Assembly (NCBI GenBank): GCA_029721435.1
Contig: CM056586.1
Span: forward strand, 69,031,679-69,095,678
Source of the DNA: Gymnothorax reevesii
Lineage: Eukaryota; Chordata; Actinopteri; Anguilliformes; Muraenidae
Length of the DNA stretch: 64,000 bases
Reading direction: 5' to 3'
This document shows, piece by piece, positions 12,018-23,300 of the stretch. The notes beneath the pieces are model-generated. The model worked only from the letters and a program-made list of their open reading frames with translations, had not been told where the DNA came from and did no database searches. The translations under genes and the position numbers were made by a program. Numbering within the stretch: position 1 is the stretch's first letter; each line of letters opens with the position of its first letter.

Positions 12018-13847
12018 GGGTAGAGCGGGGTAAGACGCTCTTTGCCTTTAATTCAATTTCAGCTGTGCCCAGTAGGTGGCTCTTGACTTAGGCAAATGCA
12101 CGGCCACCTGGAGGGAAATCCTGAGCAACAGATGAGTCAACAGGGCAAGTGACATGTGAGAACTCAAAGTATTTGCGTTTTTTTACTGTCTTTCTTTAAA
12201 AAAAATGACCAAATCAAGTATTTTGCCACAAGTATTTGAATGTTCCAGGGCTCTGCAGGACATGTCCGTGGAGCCCAGTCCTTTATTGATGCCAGTTTAA
12301 AACGATCCCTACCCTCCAACCTCTCACCCTAACCTAACCTAAATAGAGGCGCCAAAAGCTTCCTTCTGCTTTATGTATTGATGCCTGGTCAGGTAGCATC
12401 AATATGTGACGAGTCAGGATGAGAATGTGTTGCAGCGTGTAACTCTGATGCCTTTCCTATGTATGAAAGGGGTCCTGTGTGGTGATAATAGGAGAAAGTG
12501 GGGTTAATGAGCCAAAACCAATGTGGTAGTGCTGGGCGTAAGATGCCCTTTTTGGTCTGGGGTAAGATGCCCCTAGAGAAGGAAAGGATCTTACCCCATT
12601 TCGAGTCGTAATTATTCTGTTTTATGAGTTTTTTTCTGAAAATTATGTTCTATTTCTAGGATATATATATCAGACATGATGATTCTTATAAAGAACTTGG
12701 GAATGGAAAGTTAAGTGTATCCATACATGTTAAAAGTAGGACCATATGGAGTTACACAATAATGAATCATATATGCATCAATACCCATAAGGGCCTAAAA
12801 AGAAATATATTGGGTAAAATGCATTATAGTTTGTATTAATTTTACAGACTTTTCATGGACACTCATGTAAGTTCCATACCATTACATTTTTATTTAATGT
12901 GCCCAGATAGCAAAATTCTTCTGGTCCATATCTGGCCCACACCTGACACGTTTGACACGTTCATTTGGCCCACATCCGGCATGGAATGATGGCACTTGGG
13001 TGCTCCGCTCCCGTTTGCCAGAAATTGGCCACAACCAAGCCATCACAATGCCAGATGTCAGCCAAGAACATATGTTGCAGCAAATGTGGGCCAGTTTTGG
13101 TTCACTTACAGACTGACCATTGCCACTCTGCCAAATATTTGCCAGTTGTGGGCCATATTTGTTTTGTGATATTCGGGCCAAATTCTGTATTTACCACATG
13201 GGCCACTTTAGGCTCACCTCTATTTTGTTCGGGCCAAAATAATGCCAAAAGTGCCGGATCGTTGCCTGATGTGGCCCACATCTGTATGCTATCTGGGTGG
13301 TGCCTCATATTTTTTAGTAGTCCACAAAATATAACCATCTGTTCCTTGATGCATTTAATGCCAACAGTACCTTGCCATCACTTGTGCCTTAGTGTTTAGT
13401 CAGTTAATAAAAAGTTAAGTCTAGGAGAATGTACCTCTTTCTTTCCCCATTTCTTTAGCAAGGACATTTCTAATAAGATGTTGATCTTTTGTATGATGTG
13501 TACCTGCCAATTAAGACAGCTATTATATGATAATTACTCATGTGAAATCCAGTAAAACCAGTATGTATTAGGCTTTACGAGTTATTCTAGATAACATAAA
13601 ACAGATGCCCATGGGGGTCATCTTACTCCATCCAGGGGTGGGGTAAGATTACCTTTTTTTTAAAAAAAGTAATTAAACATTAAAAAATATTTCTATAGTG
13701 ACTATGTCATAAATCTTTCGAGATGTGGTAGCCAACTTTACATACTATCCATTCAAGCAAAAAAAAAATAAAAAATTTTAATTCATGTTGTTTACCTTCA
13801 GTTATGAAAATTCCTGCTTAAGGGAGGCATCTTACCCCTCTCTACCC
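12018..13847. mobile_element. Non-autonomous DNA transposon, ~1.8 kb, GGGTAGAG termini
   Basis: The left end is GGGTAGAGCGGGGTAAGACGC. The right end, read on the minus strand, is GGGTAGAGAGGGGTAAGATGC, differing at two positions in 21. Further GGGGTAAGATGCCCC-like phrases lie inside near 12559 and 13626. No transposase is present. The superfamily is not identified, because no convincing target duplication flanks the ends. A second MITE is inserted at 12902-13297. Confidence 0.65.
12902..13297. mobile_element. MITE with CCCAGATAGCA ends, nested in the 12-13.8 kb transposon
   Basis: CCCAGATAGCA at the left pairs with TGCTATCTGGG at the right. The ~396-bp body is rich in repeated (T)GGCCCACAT and GGGCC phrases in both orientations. 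No coding capacity is seen beyond chance frames. Confidence 0.6.
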
Positions 13848-14197
13848 TATATCTCTGAATTCCCGAATCCTTGGTGCTCCATTACTTAAAATCTGACAAT
13901 ATAATAAACAATTTGAGATTTCGGTCAAAAAATGCATACTTCTATTTTTAATATTATTATTTTTTAGCGAATTTATGGGCATCATGATTTATTGAGTAAT
14001 TTATTTCCTAAGTCACATGAGAGCTACTTCAGAATGCGAGGATTAATTTTGAGCTTATAATTCATTTATTTTATTGTTTATTACTGATTTTGGCAGGTGC
14101 AGTCCCCCACAGCAGACTCGTTTCATCTCGCAATAGAGTCGTATAAAATTAGCCGGCCACTTGGCCGCGTGGTGGCAGTACGAGCATAGAGGATATG

Positions 14198-14211
14198 GTT
14201 TCTATGGCGAC
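14198..14211 (+). promoter_or_regulatory. Putative RFX X-box in the erich2 promoter
   Basis: GTTTCTATGGCGAC is a near match to the RFX X-box (GTNNCC, 0-3 nt, RGNAAC). It lies about 140 bp upstream of the erich2 start codon, within a GC-richer stretch. RFX factors drive ciliary and sperm-flagellum genes. No binding data are available. Confidence 0.4.
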
Positions 14212-14348
14212 CGTTTTTTGTTGCCTTCTTTTGCAGGGACGCTGTCACAAGACGCTGCACACTGTTTTCACCTATTGGATTCTCGTGTCAGATTGACAGA
14301 TCGCCGAATTATTGATGATTCTGGGTAGCTAACTGGTCAGCATCCCGC

Positions 14349-17300
14349 ATGGAAAAACAAAAACATGCCTGCAAGTTACCGACTCGGTAAGTCTCTTTTT
14401 GTGATGTAAAGTTGACTCTTTATTGATACTGATTTTGTTGTTTTACTGCAACCGGTATTTGAACGTTTAATAGAACGCGAATGAAGTTTGCTTCCCGGGG
14501 CCATGTGGCTTCCTGTTCGCATCTTCCGATTGGAATTTTCCGGTCCACCTTAAAATGGCTGACGCGCTGCTCGGACAATCTCATGCGAATGATCTTTCGT
14601 TGATGTACTACCTATGATGTTGATAGTTTTATCTACTGCATTTTTGAAAGAGATCCCTCGCTTTTTTCACGTCTAGACCATAATAGACCTCATCCTGATC
14701 AAAAACCACTTACATGTTTTTTTCTCTCTTTTTTATTTTGAATACAAACCACAGAGCAGGTCTGTGTTAAAAAAAAAACTGCTCTACTTAGGCTCATCCG
14801 ACCTGAGAAATATTCACGATAAGAACCTAAAATACTCTTTTAAACCATGTCCTAGATACGTGAAACGTTTCCTGATTTGTGAAATAAAAAGGTCGAATAA
14901 ACACCTTTTTTTCCATAATGACCTAATAACATCAGATCCACTAAAAAAGAAACTCACTCTATGAAGACGCATCAAACCAGATCTGTATCATCCCGGAGAT
15001 GCTCACTATTCTTTAGTAAATACTAAAGCTTCAGATTTGTGAAACATTCTCTGATTTGCAAAAACAAATAAAAGGTCATTATACAGGCCCCATACAGAAC
15101 ACCTACCACCAGATCTTGTTAAAAAATTACAATATGTTGACTCATCAAACCAGGACTAGATTATTCCTGAGAAGTTAAAGACTGTTTAGAACATAGTTTC
15201 AGATTTGTGAAACTTTTTTCTGATCTGTGAAAACAGAGAAAATGCCCATATTAATGTATTTTCTCCATACAGAACCATAAGACCAGATCTTGTTAAAAAC
15301 CTACAATGAGTAGACTCATCAAACCAGGACTACGTTATCCCTGAGAGTTTTAAGAGAGTTTGGAACATCGATTCAGATTTGTCAAACTTTTTTTCTGATT
15401 TGTGAAAACAGAGAAAAGGTCAATTTTAGTGTTTTTTCCGTATTCAGACCACTTAAGACCAAATCTTGTTAAAAAATTACAACATTTTGACTCATCAAAC
15501 CAGGACTAAATCATCCCTGATAGGTTAAAGATTTTCTTCAGAACATAGTTTCAAAATCACGTTAAATACGAGAACTGACTGTTCGCTTACCATCTAAGTT
15601 CTGTCTGCAGACCTAGACATGTGCCCTTGTCATAAGATAATCAACATTATTTGCTGCCTCTGTGTGTGCTTTTAATGTTTTGGCTCATCGGTGTATGCAG
15701 AAATTAAGAAATCAGGTTAGGGCGAATATTTCTTCACAGCACTGTAGTAAAATCTGGTTTGAAAGAGGTGCTCTGTCCTTTTATGTACTTCCCCTGAACA
15801 TGCTTTTTCTGTGCCCAGTTTAACAGGGCATATTTTGTGAGGCAACATAAGCCTTGCTTTACTTATCATTTATTTGTTTTAAAGTTGCTTCTGTGGCTAC
15901 ATAATAAATGAGCTCAGATATTTGATCGGTCACCGAGTCTGTAGGAACAAACTAAGGCTTTTTAGATCCAATTTGTTCCTGATTTTCAATTTTGTGTGGG
16001 TGTGCCTGTGCGTACAGAAAAAAAATCAGACTTATTGTCTTGACTTCGGGAAACAAAGTTGAGTTGCCGAGAGGGTGAGGTCAGGCCTGATTGCTTGTAT
16101 GATGCGCTAGCAAAAAAGGATTTGCTGAGCTCAAAATATCAACTCAACTCATTATAATGTGTGCAAAATCATAGTCAGACCATAAAAAGTAGTTATTGTG
16201 TGCTTCCAGATTGTGACTGGTCTTTAATGACTTTTATTTAATGCCATTTCAGCGCCAGAGAACATACAGCCATTTCTGATTGTAGGTCTCCAGTGGAAGA
16301 CATCAGTACTGAACAAGGACAGTCGCCTACAGGTATTGGATATTTTTTTTAGATCTCTAAGGAGACGTAGAAATAGAGAGCTGAAGTCACCACAGTCACG
16401 TATTTCAATAAAATTATGCATAAAAGTCGATGGAAAGCGAAAAATTATTTTTTGACCACATTTGGATTATACTAGGAATTACTCATCCAAAGTTTGAGGA
16501 TTTCAAAGATAATACTGTGAGTCAAGAAAATCAGTTTGTTGTATAGATTGTATAGTACATTTAGCTTAGTTTGAGAGCACACCGTGAACTGCTCATCAGC
16601 ATCTCTCATTTGGCACAATATACTTCACCATCACCAATGTGGCTGTCAGCTTGGCACATGTGCTGACGGAGCTGTGTCATGATTACTGTGCACATGCTCA
16701 GAACTTACACCCTAAGAAAGTGAATCTGCTCGACCGCCAGTCATAATCTGATTCCATCCTTGCCAATCCATGTTCATTTTGCATTGCATGAAGGAGCTTT
16801 CAATGAAAACTCAAGGATTCAAAGCGCTATTTTAAGCTTTGCTCAAGGGATACGAGGAATGCTGGTTGCCATCGCCCATAATCACAGAAGAAAAATATCT
16901 TCTTGATTTTGACTTGCAGTTGAGCAAAGGTGGTGTGGCGTCAGTATGGGAAAATTGCCCATGAAAGCTTTTGATTCCTTACCATATTGACTGTATGGAG
17001 AGATGTATGTGGGCCTAGAAAATGCATTTGTTTTTTATAATATATGTGCTCGGACAGATGTGGGCCAAATTTAAATAAGCACCCCCCTAAAACCAACATA
17101 TGGGGATAAGTCAATGAATAACTCCCAATTATCACAGTGTTAGTTCTAAAAATTTATAACTGTTATTGTTGCTTTCATCCTAAGGAACAAATTGACACCG
17201 AACATGGCTTAATTTCTTTGAAAATGAGACCTAGGAGGAATTGAAGCCATAAAAAAGCATAATTTGACTACATTCTTCATCTCAAATTGAAAGTTTAACG

Positions 17301-20300
17301 TTAAAATTAATATAGTTCCCAAAGTGATCAACCCTTAGTATTTGTTATAAAGTAGGTGCAGTATACCAAGTTCGTTTGCACAAAGTTGGCTACATATTAA
17401 GCTTGTGCGCAGAGATATAATCTGCACATGTTTAAAAAAACTTTTGTTGCTGTAGAAAAATTGCGTGCATGCGTGAATGAGTTTAGTGCTCATAGATATA
17501 ATTTGCGCAGGTAAAAAAAAGTTTTGTTGGAGCAGAATTTTGTGGATGTGTGATAAGTTTTGTGCACACAGGCTACATTCACATTACCAGGCTGAAGGAA
17601 CTCAAATCTGATTGTTTGCCTTTATGTGACTCAGAGTCCCAGCAGTCCCCCTGCCACAAGGCCATGACATTTCAAAATGTGACAAATCAAGAGGAAGAAT
17701 GGGAGGTCGGTGACGATGAGGAGAGCAGGGCTCCAATAGAGCTTTTAGCTGAGGTAATGGCACTTTGACTTGGAGAACATTTAGCCAATTACAAGAAACC
17801 ATGAACTAGTATTCTTGAGAATTACTGCTTCTGTCAGTGTCATTGCAAGCTGGTCAAGCTGAAGAATTATTGAATGATTTTTTAAAATGAGGAAATATCT
17901 TTTCTATATTTGCATACATGTTTACCTTCTCTGTAACTGTGCATATTTGTCCCCCGCCATAGCAGTAGTGAGCAGAAGGGGGACATAGTATTCAGCTCCG
18001 TCCGTCCGGCCGTCAGCCACGTCCCGTTTGTTCTGAATGTGATATCTCATGAACAGTTTGACTGATTCCATTCATCTTTGGAGTCCAGGTGTATTAGGGT
18101 CAGGGGACATAGTATTCAGCTCCATCAGTCCATCCGTCACGTCCCGTTTGTTGTGAACGGGATATCTCAAGAACGCTTTGACCGATTTTATTAATCTTTG
18201 GCTTCAATGTGTATTAGTGTGATTCGCCGACCCCAGTCGATTTCCATCACCTGGCGGGGCACATTGCCATGTTTAGTGGCAACACTTGTATTCACTGTTT
18301 TAAATTTGCATTCTAATTCAAGTTCAAGGTTACATATTAAATAGTCAGAGGCCATTTTATCATGAAAATATCATTTTATCATTTATCATTGCATGCCTTC
18401 TCATGTTACTGTCCTGACAGAAGCAGCTATAGAACAACCTCAATTCCGAAATAGTTGGGACAAAGTGTAAATTGTGAATAAAATCAAAACGCAATGACTT
18501 TCAAATCACACCAGCCAGTATTTTATTCATAATAGAATAGAGATAACATAGCAAATGTGAGAAATTTTACAATTTTATCTACAAAATGAGCTCATTTCAA
18601 ATTTGATGGCTGCTACAGTTCTCAAAAAAGTTGGGACAAGGGCCAGTGTGGCATCCCCTCTTCTTTTTAACACAGAGTGGAGGCGTCTGGGCATTGAGGA
18701 GGCAAGTTTCTTGAGTTTAGCCATTGGAATTTGATCCCTCTCTTGTTTAATACAGGCTTCCAGCTGCTGGAGAGTTTTGGGTCTCCTTTGACGGACTTTT
18801 CATTTAATTATGCGCCAAATGTTCTCACTCGGTGAAAGATCAGGGCTGCAGGCAGGCCAGTCAGCACACAGACTCTTCTACTATGAAGCCATGCTGTTGT
18901 AATAGCTGCAGTATGTGGTTTTGCATTGTTCTGCTGAAATATTCAGGGCCTTCCCTGGAATAGATGTTGTCTGGAGGGGAGCATATGTTACTCTAAAACC
19001 TTTATATACCTTTCAGCATACATGGTGCTTTTTAAAACATGCAAGTGTCCCACACCAGATGCACTAATGCATCCCCATACCATCAGAGATGCTTGCTTTT
19101 GAACTGAACGCTGATAACAGGAGGGGTGGTCTTTCTCCTTTTTAGCATGCTGGGCACGAACCCCATGATTTCTAATAAAAATGTCAAATTTGGACTCATC
19201 TGACCACAGGACACTTTGCCACTTTGTTACAGTCTATTTTAAATGAGCCTTGGCCCACAGAACACTGTGGCACTTCTGGATCATGCTCAAGAATGGCTTC
19301 CTTTTTGCATGATAGAGTTTTGGGTGGCATCTGTGGATGGCACAGCGGACTGTGTTTATTGACAGTGGTTTCTTGAAGTATTCCTGGGCCCATTTAGTCA
19401 TGTCAATGACAGTATTATGCCGGTGAGTGATGCAGTGGCATCTGAGGGCCCGAAGATCACGGAAATCTAGTAAAGGTCTTCGGCCTTGTCCCTTATGCAC
19501 AGAGATTTTTCCAGTTTCTCTGAATCTTTTGATGATGTTATGCACTGTTGATGATGAGACCTTCAAAGCCTTTGCAATTTGACGTTGAGGAACATTGTTG
19601 TTTAAAGTATTCCACAATTTTTTTACGCAAGCCTTCACTGGTTGGAGAGCCTCTGGCCATCTTTACTTCTGAGACGCTCAGCCTCTCTAAGACATCCCTT
19701 TTATAGCCAATCATGTTACACACCTGATGCCAATTAACTTAATTACTTGCTAAATGTTCTTTCAGCTGATTTTTTAATATATTTATTGCTTTTTCAGCCC
19801 TTTTGCCTGTGTCCCAACTTTTTTCAGACCTGTTGCAGACAGAAAATTTGAAATAAGTTCATTTTGTGGATGAAAATCTAAAATGTCTTAGTTTCAGCAT
19901 TTGGAATGTTATCTATGTTCTATTGTAAATAAAACATTGGCTCATGTGATCTGAAAGTCATTGCGTTTTGATATTATTCACAATTTGCACTTCGTCCCAT
20001 CTATTTTGGAATTGGGGTTGTAGTTAAATTTCTCTTACTGTGCCTTTTAAAAGTGCACTACGGAATTTCTTCAGGCTTTAAACAGTTAAAGTTTCACACT
20101 ACGAGTTGCAGGTTGTAAGTTGCGTGCAACGTGAATTTCCCGGCAGCTTCATAGATATTTGAAGCAATCAAAAAAGTTTCATGCAAGAAGTTTGATTTAA
20201 TATAGTATATTTCACTAAGATTAACTGCCTAGATTGGTCATTTCTCATCTATCATGTTGTTTCCTTGCTAGATCATACCAAGTGGGTAGTGTCATTGAAA

Positions 20301-23300
20301 CTACTCTTGGTGTAACTAGATTTGTATCTTTGAGTCTTATTTTCCATCTTGGACTGTGTCTCTGCCCTCTGCCCTGTGATAGGTTTTAGCCTTTAGGTCC
20401 CTAAGGAATCCCTGCTCTGTAAAATTCATTGGATGTCACGAGAGGGGGAATTTAAGAAACTGACATTATATTGATCGCAACAGGTTACAGATTTCAAAAG
20501 ATTAGCTAACAAAACAGGCTACAAACAGTAGCAGAGGTTTAATAACCGTAATGTTAACGTTAACTAAGTTGGCAATTGGCTATAGTCTCCGCCTAACTGC
20601 AACATAAATGAACTTTCCCGAGTGGATGTTTGTTTGTTGACATGGGTCAGAAATTTGACTAGATGAAAACTTTCAGCATTACCAATCTTACATAACCTCT
20701 GGGAGAATGATTTCCTTCTGATGCATCCAAGGGAACATCATATGTCTTATTAGTTTGTTGTGATAAAACACATCATCAAGTTTAAATCAATCAGTTGAAA
20801 TAACACCCCATCAACAGCAGTTTGACATCATCTACAGCATATTATTTCCCTTTTAACTTGGTTGCTCTGAGAAAAAAGGTGGACCCCTGGGCAAGTGGTT
20901 TTGTCGAACCCTGCTAAGTGCATAAGACAATAGTTCCACTCTGGCTGAGTTTGAACTGATGTAGCCTTATTAGGCTGCATTTTAATTAGCAATTTCTGTG
21001 CTTCTTAATCTTAACCGATTGTTCTTATCCCAACTATCTCTGATTGCGCTGTTTTACATATCTCTAGTGGAAGGTATGTCAATATCAGTATTACACATTA
21101 TATCTTAAGTTTTGTTAGAGCCTATTTGATTGATGTAATGTTTGATTGTACTTAGTTGATTTCAGATGATTTGAAATTCTTGAGATTGCAAGACTGGAAT
21201 TGCAAATTTTATCATGGACGAATATCACTGAAAATCAACTCAATGTCTCATTTTTCAGTTTCTGAAGTCAGTGATGGATAAAGACTACATCCTTGCTAAA
21301 AAACTCTGTCAAATGAGTAGGTAATCTTTAATTACTTTTTTCTGTTTCTGAAATTGGACTGTATTCATTCATCCTGCTTCATAGCCATTTCAGTTGTATT
21401 AACCTTGATGCCTGTAGGTGTAAGTGTCTGAGTAAATTGTGCATGTGCCCTGTGATGGATTGGTGAGCTGTCCAAGGTGGGTCCCTGCTTTTCGCCCAAA
21501 GTCAGCTGGGATAGACTCCAGCTCCCGTTGGGACCTTAATGAGGAAGAAGCGGTATAGAGAATGGTTGAATGGATTTGGTTAGTTGGCTCTAAATTTCTC
21601 GTATGTGGATTAGGCTGGTCAGACTGGCTGTGGTGAAGATATCATCAGTTCTCTCTCCAATTTGCCTTAGATAGCGACGGGCTCCAATTCCAAGTTTTTG
21701 ACAAGCCTGAAGTTGCAGTGGGACTGCCCGCAATGTAATGGGGAAGCACCAATAAATACAGTTTCGAATTAAGTAGCATATAAAATCTCTGTATGAATTA
21801 CTAACAGCTAACATACGACTCGGTCTTTTATGTCCACCAATAAAGTTCATTGAACATGTTTCTGTGTGGAAAAAATAAAAAATGGACTGATACGCTAATA
21901 CACCATTTTCAAGTGGGAGGTCGTGTTCGCTGTGGAACAGAGGTAAGCGAGCGCTGCTTGCAGTCATTCCAGTTTTTTCAGTTAGACTGCGACTAAAATG
22001 AAATGCTGCCATGCTCCAGATATTTTCTTTAACATTTTGTTCCAAGGTTCAGTTAAATTATGGTTTGGCAAGCTGTTCAGGGTGGGTCCCTGCCTTTGCC
22101 CGTAGTCAGCTGGGATAGGCTCCAGCTCGCCCCATGACCCTAGTGAGGAATAAGCGGGTATAGAAAATGGATGGTTCAGTTAAATTGAGCAATTAAAGTA
22201 TGCCAATACCATTAATCTTAAATGTAGCTAAGGGTAAATCTTATAGACTTCTATTAAAAAATACTTTTGCATACCTATAAGAAGGTACAATGAAGGCATG
22301 AAAGGGGCTATTACACATTAGTTTTGCATATCTAAAAACAACTACTGTACAATGTTGTTATTATTACTTTTGCTGAATAATTCACATTAATATTACCGTA
22401 CTTGTCAAAGATAATTTAAAGAAATCATTGCCATAGATACACGTGATGGACTGTAACTGCCATATATATAAGGATCCACAATGGATTATTCTGAGATTAT
22501 GGATCATTTTTGATTGCTCAATCGAAACAAATCCTGCTCTACTAAGCAGCCCGTTAACCAAACGGTCAACCAGCCAACTAAATGGGGTCAGCCCTGCAAA
22601 CATGGATTTTACATTACACCACAAATAATCATTTGCCTCCGTCTGATGCATCTGATCCAAGCTTTATAACTGTTGTGAAGCACGTCCCAGTACTCACTGA
22701 TAAAGGGAAATTTAACAGCAGCATGATTGGCTAAATGGGGAAATGGAGAGGAGATAGGTTTATTTTGCCAAAACTAATGTTTTCATATCTACTCTGAAAT
22801 CTGTTGTCTTTGCATAGCAATGTATGTGGAAAAAGCGCACAAAACAAGGTCTCTTTACACAGTCGATTGCGACCACTCAAAAATGAAATTCTACTTAAAG
22901 CGATTCACCATCTGGAAGCAAATATCCTATTGGATTAAACAGCTATGACTTTTATCAGAGCCGTGAAAAACTTTTAAAGGAACAGGAAGTGGCAAGAGAG
23001 GGAATTTTTTTGACTCTCGGCTCTGCTTTATGATGTTTTTTGCTCGCGGGAAGAAAAAAATGATGGAAAAAAGAAAGCTGAATTTTGAAAGGGTCGTCTT
23101 TACGTATAAACTGAGGTAACATTTGCACAATAGGAGATTTGGCTGGATGACGAACAACAGGGGAATTTATCAAGTTTATTTTGTTATTTCCTTAGCAAAG
23201 TTTCTTTGTGTAATCACAGTCATTTGAGTATGAATGGCTTAATGTTGTTTTGAGGTTAGACAAATTTTTCTAAATCAAAATATGCGACTTGTCATGTGAA

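Noticed and set aside
12894..13399. Overlapping open frames on both strands (95 and 144 codons)
   Set aside because: They lie in the repetitive GGCCCACAT body of the nested MITE and mirror each other; not genes.
22927..23173. Two overlapping minus-strand frames with hydrophobic stretches
   Set aside because: AT-rich intronic sequence of erich2; no conserved residues and no splice signals.
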